Source: JAISGQ01 sp964500965
GTDB lineage: Bacteria; Bacillota; Clostridia; Oscillospirales; Acutalibacteraceae
NCBI GenBank assembly: GCA_964500965.1
Contig: CAZCQZ010000005.1
Span: 1 to 64,000, forward strand
Direction: 5' to 3'
Length of the DNA stretch: 64,000 nucleotides
Numbering within the stretch: position 1 is the first letter of the stretch; every line of letters starts with the position of its first letter. Both the position numbers and the translations under genes were made by a program. Shown here piece by piece: positions 8,252 through 16,662 of this stretch. A model generated the notes under the pieces. The model did no database searches, had not been told where the DNA came from, and was given only the letters and a program-made list of their open reading frames with translations.

Positions 8252-9136
8252 GTGAGCGATATTATCAAAAACGAAGAAACTCAATTCAGCCCCCAAACGA
8301 CAACATCGAATTTCTGCATGAAGTGCGGAAACAGACTTAACGGTTCGGCGTTCTGTTCTCAGTGCGGAACTCCGGCAGGTCAGAGCGGCAGTACAAAAAC
8401 CGCTCCTTCCTCTGCTTCCGGCAATGCAAAGTCTTTCGATTTCACACTGCTTTTGCGTGAAACCTGGGACTACATTAAGGCTTTCTTCACTTCCAATCCT
8501 TTCTCCGCAATTCGCAACGCAGCTCTTACGAAATCCCACCTTTGGGCTATTCTCGGCGCCGCCGTCTGCCTGATTTCCACACTGGGCTTCTTCTCTTTCT
8601 TTGCACAACCGGTTGATTTCAGTATTTTCGGCAGCTACAGCTCGGACGAAAACATAAATATAATAACTATAATTGCCGCTATAATCGCGGTTTCGGGCGG
8701 AAGCGATTCCCTGTATTCTTCAAGCAGCAAGCTTGTGAACCTGGTTGAGCTTACTTCAAAGAATGTAGCTGTATTTTTCAGCACACTGTTTATAGTAATA
8801 CTTGTTTTCTTCGCGTTTTCGGCTCTGCTCAAGGGCTTCTTCGCAATCACCAAAAAGAACATCGGCTTTGTAACGGTGATGAATCTTCAGTCCGTCGCGC
8901 TTTTGCCCTTTGCAATCTGCGCCGCCGTTGCTGCCGTTGCCGCATTCATCAGCCCCATCCTTTCCGTACTGTTACTGCTTTTCGGCACTCTTTTCTCTTA
9001 CATATATCTGTATTTCGGTATTCAGAAAGCCGCTTCATTCACCAAATCCCCATTCTGGCTTTACGGCTTGCTGGTCATCGCAGATTATGTTGCCGCTTAT
9101 CTGATAATCCTGCTGTTCTACGCCATTTTCTGCTGA
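8252..9136 (+). CDS. Zinc-ribbon membrane protein
   Basis: 294 aa from GTG at 8252, which has AGGAGG six bases upstream and lies inside the transcript predicted from the promoter at 8175. The N-terminus holds a zinc ribbon (FCMKCGNRL ... FCSQCGTPA, two CxxC pairs) at about residues 22-42. After a Ser/Gly linker come at least five hydrophobic segments that resemble YIP1-like membrane domains. Zinc-ribbon membrane proteins of this sort are abundant in Clostridia; their role is unknown. The next gene follows after 26 bases and is probably co-transcribed. Confidence 0.8.
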   Translation: MSDIIKNEETQFSPQTTTSNFCMKCGNRLNGSAFCSQCGTPAGQSGSTKTAPSSASGNAKSFDFTLLLRETWDYIKAFFTSNPFSAIRNAALTKSHLWAILGAAVCLISTLGFFSFFAQPVDFSIFGSYSSDENINIITIIAAIIAVSGGSDSLYSSSSKLVNLVELTSKNVAVFFSTLFIVILVFFAFSALLKGFFAITKKNIGFVTVMNLQSVALLPFAICAAVAAVAAFISPILSVLLLLFGTLFSYIYLYFGIQKAASFTKSPFWLYGLLVIADYVAAYLIILLFYAIFC

Positions 9137-9162
9137 CGAACGGATTTAAGGAGAAATAAAAT

Positions 9163-10449
9163 ATGAAAACCAGAAAATACATTTCCGCCGATGCCGCAAA
9201 AAGCAGCTCACGAGGCGTTGCGGCTGTTTTTGCCGCAATTATGTATACGCTGTTCACCGCCGCGGTATGTCTGCAATGCTTTTTTGACGGCTTTCCCTCA
9301 AACCTTACAAGCTATATTATTCCTGCCCTGCAGGTGCTGAACGCACTGAGCATGTGGCTGGTGATATTTTCAAAGAAAAAGCTGGGACTTAGAACAGTCG
9401 GTACATTGCAAATAATCACTCTTGTTGCAAATGTCGCCGTAACCGCCGGGATTTCCGAGGTGTTCGCAAGCGTGCTTTTCAACACCGATTCCTTCATCGG
9501 ACGTTATGTCGATATTTCCGTTTTGTGTAATTTCAATCTTGCCGGAATGATTTGTCTGCTTGTGTGCTGTGTTGTTGCCATTCTTTACTGTTGCGCCGTG
9601 CTGGGCTATGTTTCCGCCGCATCACGGGCGCAGGACGGCAAGCACGCCATTGCCTCCGGCAGATTTCTCAGCATTCTTTCCTTTATTCTCGGCGTTGTTT
9701 TTACCGCGTTTATTCCCGTCTATCTGTTTGCGGAAACGCTGGGAGAAGCGGCAGGTATTGACGTTTCGCTGTTCGGTCTGAAAAATGTCAGCTTTGATTT
9801 CGCGGCATATTCAGTACCGGATTACGCCGCCCTTGCCGCTGTGGTCGCTATGCCGGTATTCTATTTCCTTGTCAGTGCTGTTGCCGGAAAAATGGCGCGC
9901 AGCAAGGCTTTCCGCAACGAAGGTGTCGAAAATCAGCAGGCTGATTCTCAGCAAAACGAGGCTGTAATTGAGCCTGTAGCCGAGCCTGTGGTTGAGCCTG
10001 TAGTCGAGCCTGTGGTTGAGCCTGTAGTCGAGCCTGTTGCTGAGCCGATAGCTGAGCCGATAGCCGAGCCTGTGGTCGAGCCTGTTGCCGAGCCGATTGC
10101 CGGGCTGGTTGCTGAGCCTGTTGCCGAGCCGATTGCTGAGCCTGTGGTTGAGCCGACAATTGAGCCGATTGCCGAAACTATCCCCGATACGGTCATTGAG
10201 CTTGAGGACGAAACAGTAATTGAGCCTGTAGCACAGCCGATTGTTTTGCCCGTAATCGAGCCGGTATCACAGCCCTCGTTTGAAGAAACGATTGCCGATC
10301 CGGTACCCACAACCATAGCCGAGCCGGCAGAACTGCCCGAAAAAGCCGTCATGCCCAATCCGTCAGTTGCGGACGCCCCGGCGGCTGTCAGCTACATTCG
10401 CGGTACGAAACTTATTGACTTCGGCTACTGCGAAAGCGATATTATCTGA
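9163..10449 (+). CDS. Membrane protein with long EPV/EPI repeat tail
   Basis: 428 aa. The N-terminal 260 residues hold six or so hydrophobic helices. From about residue 267 to 365 the protein is a degenerate four-residue repeat (EPVA, EPVV, EPIA), an acidic, proline-rich rod. It ends with IRGTKLIDFGYC. Orientation suggests that helix KMARSKAFR leads into a cytoplasmic tail (inference). Start preceded by AAGGAGA. It probably shares the 8175 promoter. The tail could act as a spacer or interaction tether. No family recognised. Confidence 0.75.
   Translation: MKTRKYISADAAKSSSRGVAAVFAAIMYTLFTAAVCLQCFFDGFPSNLTSYIIPALQVLNALSMWLVIFSKKKLGLRTVGTLQIITLVANVAVTAGISEVFASVLFNTDSFIGRYVDISVLCNFNLAGMICLLVCCVVAILYCCAVLGYVSAASRAQDGKHAIASGRFLSILSFILGVVFTAFIPVYLFAETLGEAAGIDVSLFGLKNVSFDFAAYSVPDYAALAAVVAMPVFYFLVSAVAGKMARSKAFRNEGVENQQADSQQNEAVIEPVAEPVVEPVVEPVVEPVVEPVAEPIAEPIAEPVVEPVAEPIAGLVAEPVAEPIAEPVVEPTIEPIAETIPDTVIELEDETVIEPVAQPIVLPVIEPVSQPSFEETIADPVPTTIAEPAELPEKAVMPNPSVADAPAAVSYIRGTKLIDFGYCESDII
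9961..10265 (+). repeat. Degenerate 12-base tandem repeat encoding EPVx
   Basis: About 24 units of the pattern GAGCCTGTN GNN, with synonymous variation, inside the coding sequence of the 9163 gene. Unit number is likely to vary between strains by slippage (inference). Confidence 0.85.
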
Positions 10450-10483
10450 TTCCGATGTAATTTGCCATAAGCTTAAACAAAAT

Positions 10484-10537
10484 AATCCCCTCAGGCAGTC
10501 CCGAAACCAGAGGTTTCCGGGACTGCCTGAGGGGATT
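10484..10537. terminator. Long bidirectional terminator
   Basis: Near-perfect stem of about 24 bp (AATCCCCTCAGGCAGTCCCG and its complement, one bulge) with loop AGA, T-rich on both sides. It separates the converging 9163 and 10558 genes. Confidence 0.85.
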
Positions 10538-10557
10538 TTAATCTGTAATATTAAAAA

Positions 10558-11745
10558 CTATCTTCTTCTGAGTATATTATCCATATCGTCAATATCATCA
10601 CCGAAATCGTCATCGCCATTGAAGCCGCCGTCATTGAAATTCAAATCAAACGCCGAATCCATTTTTGCCGATGCTTCTGCCGAAACCGGGTCAAAAGAAC
10701 CGAAGCCGTCATCGTCCGGAGTCTCTCTCCTGCCCGAATATCCTCTGGGGAAGAAAGAGCCGGGGAAGCCGCTGTCGTCATCGTCGAAATCGGAGGAAGC
10801 TTCGGCGTTTCCGCCTGTCGAGCCGGCATCGGTATCATACTTGTCGAAAAACTCCGAGCCTATGCTCACTTCGCTTGCTCTGCCGAAATATGAGGTATCG
10901 AAAGAGCCGTCGTCCTCGTCCGCCAAAGACGGTCTGCGCAACGGTGCTTTCTTTTTGCTGAAGGTGGGAAGCTCCTCGTCGTCCTCGTCCTCAATATCAT
11001 CGTCATAGCGGCGGCGCGACACAGTACCGCCCATCTTGTTTTCGCAAATCTTGTAGCCCACTACAAGACCGCCTGCAAAGGCAAGCAAAATCAGTACAAT
11101 TGCCCAAAACACCGGCATACCGCCTTTTTTGACTACGGTTACGGTGCTTGAAACATCGTCCTCCTCGTTGCCGGTAAGCCCGGTAATTATCTCGGAATAG
11201 TCCGTATCCGTAACCTGACTTGTAGTATAAGATATGTCCGCAATTGTTATTTTCTTATCATACATCGGAGCGGTCTGCCTTGCGGTGGAAGCACCGGTTG
11301 TATTCTTGCCGGTGCAGGTTTTGACCTTGCCGCCGAAGCTTGTTTCACCGCCCGGAGCGCCCTCCAGAACCGTGAATTTCACCCTTATGATGTTGACCGA
11401 GTTGAGCTTTGAGTTTTCGCCGTTGGGGTTTGTATAGCTGAGAGTAAGCACACCGTTTGACGCACTTCCCGAACAGCCGTCCTCATCAAACGCTTCGTCG
11501 CTGTAGACAAGCACGTCCTCGTTATAGTTTATTTCGAGAGTAAAGCTGTCGTAGCCGTTGGAGGTCTTGGTGGTTATAACAACCTCCAGCACCACAGTAT
11601 CACCGGGTGCAAACTCGTCTACATTATCGGTTACGGGTCGCAGAGTAAAGTCCACGTCCGCACCTGCCGCGAAAACGCCTGCGTTACATACGGCAACGGC
11701 AATAACAAGCACCATTATCAAAGACAGCAATTTTTTCAGCTTCAT
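10558..11745 (-). CDS. Cohesin-domain-like membrane-anchored surface protein
   Basis: 395 aa. Signal peptide MKLKKLLSLIMVLVIAVAV with cleavage after FAAGA. Residues about 30-175 look like a cohesin-type beta-sandwich: FTLRPVTDNVDEFAPGDTVVLEVVI, then YDSFTLEINYNEDVLVYS and VNIIRVKFTVLEGAPGG. A single membrane helix (VFWAIVLILLAFAGGLVVGY) lies near residues 210-235. The remaining 150 residues are a very acidic, Asp/Ser-rich tail that would be cytoplasmic. Cohesins bind dockerins in cellulosomes, but free cohesin-like domains occur widely. No dockerin gene is seen here. Promoter at 11811-11839. Confidence 0.75.
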   Translation of the reverse strand: MKLKKLLSLIMVLVIAVAVCNAGVFAAGADVDFTLRPVTDNVDEFAPGDTVVLEVVITTKTSNGYDSFTLEINYNEDVLVYSDEAFDEDGCSGSASNGVLTLSYTNPNGENSKLNSVNIIRVKFTVLEGAPGGETSFGGKVKTCTGKNTTGASTARQTAPMYDKKITIADISYTTSQVTDTDYSEIITGLTGNEEDDVSSTVTVVKKGGMPVFWAIVLILLAFAGGLVVGYKICENKMGGTVSRRRYDDDIEDEDDEELPTFSKKKAPLRRPSLADEDDGSFDTSYFGRASEVSIGSEFFDKYDTDAGSTGGNAEASSDFDDDDSGFPGSFFPRGYSGRRETPDDDGFGSFDPVSAEASAKMDSAFDLNFNDGGFNGDDDFGDDIDDMDNILRRR

Positions 11746-11810
11746 ATTAAAATCCCACTTTCACCGTAAGATAATCAGTTAATAAACGCCCGAAAGCCTT
11801 GTTTTCGGTA

Positions 11811-11839
11811 ATTATATCACAGGAATTTTAAGATAACAA
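11811..11839 (-). promoter_or_regulatory. Sigma-A promoter for the cohesin-like gene
   Basis: On the minus strand TTGTTA (11839-11834), 17-base spacer, TATAAT (11816-11811), leaving a leader of about 60 bases. Confidence 0.7.
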
Positions 11840-11873
11840 CATTATGTTTCACGATTTTAAATTTGTTTACATA

Positions 11874-13094
11874 TTACGCGATTTGGAAAATGTAGAATTT
11901 AAGATAATCCGTCTCCGGAACGTTCCACAGTATCGGGTGGTCGGGAGCCTGCTGTGAAGCCTTCAACTGCCGCAAAGATACTCCCGCATCCTGTGCCGCG
12001 GAGTGTAACATATCCCGAAACAGCTCGTCCGTCATAAAATGTGAGCAGGAGCAGGTGGCAAGCAGACCGCCTTTCGGCAGCAGCTTCATAGCCCTCAGAT
12101 TTATTTCCTTGTAGCCCTTTATGGCGTTGCTCAGGGTTGCACGGGATTTGGTAAAGGCAGGAGGGTCGAGGATGATAAAATCATATTCGCCGTTTGGCTT
12201 CATTCCGCTGAGCAGGTCAAATACGTTTTCGCAGACAAAGCTGATATTATCCTCAAGACCGTTAAGACATGCGTTTCGTCTTGCCTGCTCAACGGCTTCC
12301 TCCGATATGTCAACTGCGGTAACCGAAAGCGCACCGCCCTTTGCGGCGTTCAGCGCAAAAGAGCCGGTATGGGTAAAGCAGTCCAAAACACGCCTGCCTG
12401 CGGCAATAGAGCCTATGTCAGCACGGTTAAACTTCTGGTCAAGGAAATATCCCGTTTTCTGACCGTTTTCAATATCAACATAATAGCGTATGCCGTTTTC
12501 CGTAATCATTACTTCTGTGCTGTTGCCGGGAGCTATACCGCCCTCGGTGTACCAGCCCTTATACTGCTCCATGCCCTCAAGCTCACGGATTTTCACGTCA
12601 TTGCGTTCGTATATCGCCGTGACCTTTTCTCCCATTTCGGAAAGGACTTCGAGAAGTGCCGGAAAAATGATGTGCTTAATCTTTTCCGTTCCCAGTGACA
12701 GGGTTTGGACAACCAGCACGCTGTCAAAGCGGTCAACGGTAAGTCCGGGGAAATAGTCCGCTTCACCGAATATAAGGCGGCAGGCGGAAAACTGACTGCC
12801 CATAACCGTTTTGCGAAGCTCAACGGCATGGCGCACACGCCTTTGCCAGAAAATCTCATCGGGGGTTTCGTTTGCATTACGGCAGAAAACGCGCAGACGT
12901 ATTTTCGAGTTGCGGTTGATAAACGCCGTACCCAGATATTTTCCCTTTGCGTTGACAACGTTTACGGTATCGCCGTCATTATATTCCCTGTCAACAGCGG
13001 CAATCTCCGTGTCAAAAACCCAGGGGTGTCCCTTTTGCAGAGAAGCCTCCGCCTTTTTCGTAACCGTTACGATAGGATAGCCTCTGTCTTTCAT
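11874..13094 (-). CDS. RlmI-like 23S rRNA cytosine methyltransferase
   Basis: 406 aa SAM-dependent RNA methyltransferase of the RlmI/RlmK family. Order: N-terminal PUA domain (KGHPWVFDTEI, GKYLGTAFIN), middle region (IFGEADYFPGLTVDRF), then the Rossmann methyltransferase core: ENGQKTGYFLDQ, VLDCFTHTGSFALNAAKGGA (SAM motif I), VDISEEAVEQAR, and FIILDPPAF, the catalytic DPPAF motif, followed by CSCSHF near residue 350. The likely substrate is C1962-type m5C of 23S rRNA. The ATG overlaps the upstream stop (ATGA), so it is coupled to the 13091 gene and read with copZ-copA. Confidence 0.88.
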   Translation of the reverse strand: MKDRGYPIVTVTKKAEASLQKGHPWVFDTEIAAVDREYNDGDTVNVVNAKGKYLGTAFINRNSKIRLRVFCRNANETPDEIFWQRRVRHAVELRKTVMGSQFSACRLIFGEADYFPGLTVDRFDSVLVVQTLSLGTEKIKHIIFPALLEVLSEMGEKVTAIYERNDVKIRELEGMEQYKGWYTEGGIAPGNSTEVMITENGIRYYVDIENGQKTGYFLDQKFNRADIGSIAAGRRVLDCFTHTGSFALNAAKGGALSVTAVDISEEAVEQARRNACLNGLEDNISFVCENVFDLLSGMKPNGEYDFIILDPPAFTKSRATLSNAIKGYKEINLRAMKLLPKGGLLATCSCSHFMTDELFRDMLHSAAQDAGVSLRQLKASQQAPDHPILWNVPETDYLKFYIFQIA

Positions 13095-13702
13095 TTTGCC
13101 GCACCTCCCGATTTATACTTTTTCATTTTAAAGCCTGTTTTGGCTTCATATATTTTCGATATTTTCTCCGCATTTTCCGCCGATGTGTCAAAAACGGCTT
13201 TTCCGCCTAAAATTCCCACCAGGCTTCTGCCGGTTTTATCATTTGCGGTTTCCGCAAATGATAAAAATTTCCGTGCGCTGTCCCTGATTTTGAAGTTTTC
13301 GTCACAGCCGCCCACGATTTCCCCGAAGCTTCCGCAAACAAGCAGATTTTCAAAGCCCTTTGCGGAAACCCTCAAAGCCTTTTGCAGTGCATCAGGCTCG
13401 TTTTTCAGCGGTTTAATGCTGTAGGGCACGGTGCAGTCTGTAAGCAAAGCGGCACTTTGCGCCGCTTTGCTCAAAAGCTCCGCAGTTGTGATTATTACGG
13501 CGTGAGTGCCGAAAACCGACGGCTCGTTAAGCTTCTGCGCCACCGTAACGCTTCGTGAATCGGCACAGGGAAACAGAATCTCATTCCACAGCAGTCCATA
13601 CTCGGCTGTCAGAATTTCAAACAGCTTGCGCTGAAAAAGCGCACAGGAACGCAGACTGTCGGGAGTTTGCGGTTTTTGACATATCAGCATTGCATCGGTC
13701 AT
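13091..13702 (-). CDS. Unknown protein between copA and rlmI-like gene
   Basis: 203 aa from ATG 13702 (MTDAMLICQKPQTP), which follows the copA stop after one base and has AAAGGAA upstream. Soluble, no signal or membrane segment. Alternating beta/alpha pattern with glycine turns (LLVCGSFGEIVGG, LVGILGGKAVFD) suggests an alpha/beta fold. The segment KNEPDALQKALRVSAKGFENLLVCGS recalls the molybdopterin-binding/CinA layout only loosely. It is tightly packed between copA and the methyltransferase (ATGA overlap), so it is translated with them. I do not recognise the family. Confidence 0.7.
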   Translation of the reverse strand: MTDAMLICQKPQTPDSLRSCALFQRKLFEILTAEYGLLWNEILFPCADSRSVTVAQKLNEPSVFGTHAVIITTAELLSKAAQSAALLTDCTVPYSIKPLKNEPDALQKALRVSAKGFENLLVCGSFGEIVGGCDENFKIRDSARKFLSFAETANDKTGRSLVGILGGKAVFDTSAENAEKISKIYEAKTGFKMKKYKSGGAAK

Positions 13703-13703
13703 T

Positions 13704-15863
13704 TTATCTGTTCCTTTCGGGGGAATATCTGCGCAGTGAAAGGGAGTTTGTAACAACGCAAACCGAACTCATAGCCATTGCCGCTCCTGCGATAACAGGA
13801 CTGAAAATTCCGAATGCGGCAAGAGGAATACCGATTGCGTTGTAGAAAAACGCCCAGAAAAGATTTTGCTTAATCTTTCGCATGGTCTGCCTTGCAATAA
13901 GCAAAGCGTCCGGCACTGCCGTAAGCTCACGGCGAATGACGGTGACATCTGCCGTTTCCACCGCAATGTCACTGCCGCCTGCCATACCGAAGCCCACGTC
14001 AGCCTCGGACAGAGCCGGTGCATCATTGATTCCGTCACCAATCATGGCAACGGTCATGCCGGTACTCTTAATTTCACGGACTGTTTCCGGCTTTTCCTCT
14101 GCCGTAACTCTGCTGCGCACCTCGTTGATACCCAGCCTTTCAGCCACAGCCGATGCCGCTCGTGCATTGTCACCGGTGAGCATAACCGTCTTGATTTTGT
14201 GCTTTTTAAGGGAAGCGATTGCCTCCTGCGCACCGTCACGCACCGTGTCGGCAATGGCAATAACACCGACTGCTTCTCCGTTTGCGGAGAATACTATAAC
14301 GGTTTTGCCCTGAAGCTCAAGCTCGGCAACCTTTTCCGCGTATCTGCCGGGTGCTACCGCTTCCGGTGAGCCTATACTGATTTTCATACCCTCACACACT
14401 GCGGAAACAAGACTGCCGGTCGAAGAAAATTCCGTGTATTCCGAAAGGGGCAGAGCCTGTTCCTTTGCATAATCGCAAACCGCCCTTGCAAGTGGGTGGG
14501 CACTGCCGCTTTCAACGCTTGCGGCAAGGCGCATAAGCTCATTTTCCTCCATATCCGTAACGATTTCCGTAACGGAGGGCTTGCCCATTGTAAGAGTTCC
14601 GGTCTTGTCGAAAATAACCGCGTTTATATCCGCACTGCGCTCAATATATTCGCCGCTCTTAAACAGCACGCCGTGCTTTGCGGCAAGACCTGTGCCAACC
14701 ATAACCGCCGTGGGAGTGGCAAGTCCCAGAGAGCAGGGACAGGCAACAACCAGTACCGCAACTGCGTTAATTATGGCTTCCTCAGCCTCCGCTTTGCCTA
14801 TAATAAGCCAGCCAAGCAGAGTTAACACCGCGATACCCACTACGCATGGTACGAAAATACCTGCGATTTTATCCGCAAGCCGCTGAACAGGGGCTTTTGA
14901 GGTCTGGGCTTTTTCCACTATCGCAATAATTCGCGACAGCACCGTTTCCGCTCCGATTTTCTCAATGCGCACCTTGATTATGCCGTCGGTGCAGATTGTC
15001 GCACCTGTGACATTTTCGCCTACGGTGCGCTCAACAGGCATATTTTCACCTGTCAGCATGGATTCGTCAATGCTTGCTCTGCCCTCAATAATCACACCGT
15101 CCGAGGGGATTTTCTCACCCTGTCTTACAAGGGCAATATCGCCTACCGCAAGCTCTCTTATATCTATTTCAACGCTTTCGCCCTCTCTGAGAACTGTAAC
15201 CCTCTCCGCTTTGAGAGCCAGCAGAGAGGACACCGCTTCATTGGTGCGGCGTTTTGCCCTTGCTTCAAAATATTTTCCCAGCAGAACAAGGGTTATTACC
15301 ATGCCGGAGGATTCAAAATACATTCCGTGCATACCGTGAATGTTGCCGGCAATCATATTGTAAACACTGAGCGCATAGGCGGCGGTTGTGCCGAGAGCTA
15401 CAAGCACGTCCATATTTGCGTAGCCGTGGCGAAGTGCCTTATACGCTCCGATATAAAATCTTCTGCCTATGATAAACTGCACCGGAGTTACCAAAATAAG
15501 CTGAAAAAGGGGCTTATGAAGAAACGCCACCACAGAATTATCCATTCCGAGAATGAAATGCAGTATCATACCCACCATAAGAGGAAGTGACAGCACGATA
15601 GAAATAATCAGCTCCGCAAGTGCCGCCCGCTGTTGTTTTTCATCGTTGACTTTCTGGGTTTCATCGACCACTGTAAACCCGGCGTTTTCTATTGCGCCTG
15701 TAAGCTTTTCTATCTCGCCATCGTAGCCGGAAATTATTGTCACTCCGGACGCAAGATTTACGCTGACCGATTCACACCCCTGCTTTTTCAAGACCTTTTC
15801 GACACGCGCCGAACACGCCGCACAGCTCATACCGCCTACTTTAAGTCTGATTTGCTTTGCCAT
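13704..15863 (-). CDS. copA: Copper-exporting P-type ATPase
   Basis: 719 aa P1B-type ATPase that pumps Cu(I) out of the cytosol. One N-terminal metal-binding domain (GMSCAAC, Cys14 and Cys17), eight expected membrane helices, TGE actuator motif at 271-273, transmembrane metal site CPC at 375-377, phosphorylation motif DKTGT at 419-423, and the GDGIND hinge near residue 625. The segment IHGMHGMYFESSGM after helix four is usual for CopA. Length is short for the family because only one metal-binding domain is present. Follows copZ by 72 bases; start preceded by AAAGGAAAAG. Confidence 0.95.
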   Translation of the reverse strand: MAKQIRLKVGGMSCAACSARVEKVLKKQGCESVSVNLASGVTIISGYDGEIEKLTGAIENAGFTVVDETQKVNDEKQQRAALAELIISIVLSLPLMVGMILHFILGMDNSVVAFLHKPLFQLILVTPVQFIIGRRFYIGAYKALRHGYANMDVLVALGTTAAYALSVYNMIAGNIHGMHGMYFESSGMVITLVLLGKYFEARAKRRTNEAVSSLLALKAERVTVLREGESVEIDIRELAVGDIALVRQGEKIPSDGVIIEGRASIDESMLTGENMPVERTVGENVTGATICTDGIIKVRIEKIGAETVLSRIIAIVEKAQTSKAPVQRLADKIAGIFVPCVVGIAVLTLLGWLIIGKAEAEEAIINAVAVLVVACPCSLGLATPTAVMVGTGLAAKHGVLFKSGEYIERSADINAVIFDKTGTLTMGKPSVTEIVTDMEENELMRLAASVESGSAHPLARAVCDYAKEQALPLSEYTEFSSTGSLVSAVCEGMKISIGSPEAVAPGRYAEKVAELELQGKTVIVFSANGEAVGVIAIADTVRDGAQEAIASLKKHKIKTVMLTGDNARAASAVAERLGINEVRSRVTAEEKPETVREIKSTGMTVAMIGDGINDAPALSEADVGFGMAGGSDIAVETADVTVIRRELTAVPDALLIARQTMRKIKQNLFWAFFYNAIGIPLAAFGIFSPVIAGAAMAMSSVCVVTNSLSLRRYSPERNR

Positions 15864-15935
15864 TTTTTACTTTTCCTTTCTTTTCGTTCTCGGAGGAACA
15901 GCGATGAAGCCTGCCCCTCCGAGTAATTGTACTGT

Positions 15936-16148
15936 TTACGCTTCGGTTGCGTCAAAGCCCAGCGCTTCGATTTTCGCGATAACATCAGCAACAGCAACAG
16001 ATTCGTCAAACATAGCCTCGGCGGTCTTGTTTTCAAGAGAAGCCTTCGCATTTTCGCCGCCTGCGGCAGTGAGAGTTTTCTCAACGTTTGCGGTGCAATG
16101 TCCGCAAGCCATGCCCTCAACGTGCAGCTTGATAAGCTTTTTCATCAT
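15936..16148 (-). CDS. copZ: Copper chaperone, heavy-metal-associated domain
   Basis: 70 aa single HMA domain, the usual size for CopZ. It carries Cu(I) in the cytosol and hands it to CopA. The metal site GMACGHC has Cys15 and Cys18. Start at 16148 (or 16145) is preceded by AAAGGAG; the frame is open upstream to 16217 but without a ribosome site there. First gene of the copZ-copA-unknown-rlmI-like unit. No CsoR or CopY gene lies nearby. Confidence 0.92.
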   Translation of the reverse strand: MMKKLIKLHVEGMACGHCTANVEKTLTAAGGENAKASLENKTAEAMFDESVAVADVIAKIEALGFDATEA

Positions 16149-16217
16149 TTTCACTCCTTTCCTCACATTTTCGGTGCTTTTTGAATAGAGTGTATCAAAG
16201 GCACCGACGACATACAT

Positions 16218-16246
16218 ATACTATCATATTTTTACAAATTAGTAAA
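16218..16246 (-). promoter_or_regulatory. Candidate promoter and operator for copZ operon
   Basis: On the minus strand TTTACT (16246-16241), 17-base spacer, TAGTAT (16223-16218). A dyad TTTAC-N6-GTAAA (16231-16246) overlaps the -35 element and could be a repressor site. It does not match the known CopY or CsoR boxes. Confidence 0.45.
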
Positions 16247-16292
16247 TACCATACTATATTTTGTACAGTTTGTTAATATTTCAAAAAAGGTG

Positions 16293-16321
16293 GTGACAAT
16301 GCGCCGCGGTTATGCTATAAT
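16293..16321 (+). promoter_or_regulatory. glmS: Sigma-A promoter for glmS
   Basis: GTGACA (16293-16298), 17-base spacer, TATAAT (16316-16321). Predicted start near 16328. An 8-bp dyad CTAATTTC / GAAATTAG spans about 16338-16375, and a second TATAAT lies at 16378-16383. Confidence 0.6.
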
Positions 16322-16439
16322 CCCGTTATTGTAATGCTAATTTCAAATTTTTATGTCATACGCCTTAGAAATTAGTATATAATCAGCACCGCTGATTGGA
16401 AAGGAGGTCCTGAATGCACGTAGACCCTGAAAGTTTAAA

Positions 16440-16590
16440 GCGCCTGGACCGCAGTTAATCTGCGGTTGACGAGGACGAGGGTTATCGAAATTTTCGGCGG
16501 ATGCCCTCCGGCGCCCTCCGGCACAGTGCCGCAAGTACGTATTTAAAGCCACAGAGAAATCTGCCAACAAAGGTACGTACATTGCCGGAT
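16440..16590 (+). ncRNA. glmS: glmS ribozyme-riboswitch
   Basis: Self-cleaving ribozyme that uses glucosamine-6-phosphate as cofactor and lowers glmS expression when product is plentiful. The conserved core is present: AGCGCC at the cleavage site (cut expected between A16439 and G16440), a P2 stem, then GACGAGGACGAGGGTTATCG, AAATTTTCGGCGGATGCC, and the downstream GCAAGTAC and CTGCCAACAAAGG parts. It sits 70-220 bases before glmS. A small hairpin (AATCAGC / GCTGATT) precedes it in the leader. Confidence 0.95.
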
Positions 16591-16662
16591 ATTTTAACAC
16601 AGTGAAAGCTCGCTCATAATGGGCAGGCTTTATTCTGCTGTGTATTTTGGAGGTTTTATTAA

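Noticed and set aside
9961..10265. Possible CRISPR-like array
   Set aside because: Units are 12 bases, contiguous and coding; there are no spacers or cas genes.
9872..10358. Antisense open frames with GSATGS or AQQPARQ repeats
   Set aside because: They are by-products of the EPV tandem repeat, which keeps all frames open.
10367..11008. Ser-rich plus-strand open frame over the end of the cohesin-like gene
   Set aside because: It runs through a terminator and opposite an Asp-rich coding tail, which produces Ser-rich antisense frames.
13866..14369. Antisense frames opposite copA
   Set aside because: No ribosome site or domain; copA is complete with all P-type ATPase motifs.
16343..16600. Minus-strand 85-codon frame over the glmS ribozyme
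   Set aside because: The region is explained by the ribozyme, and the frame has no protein features.
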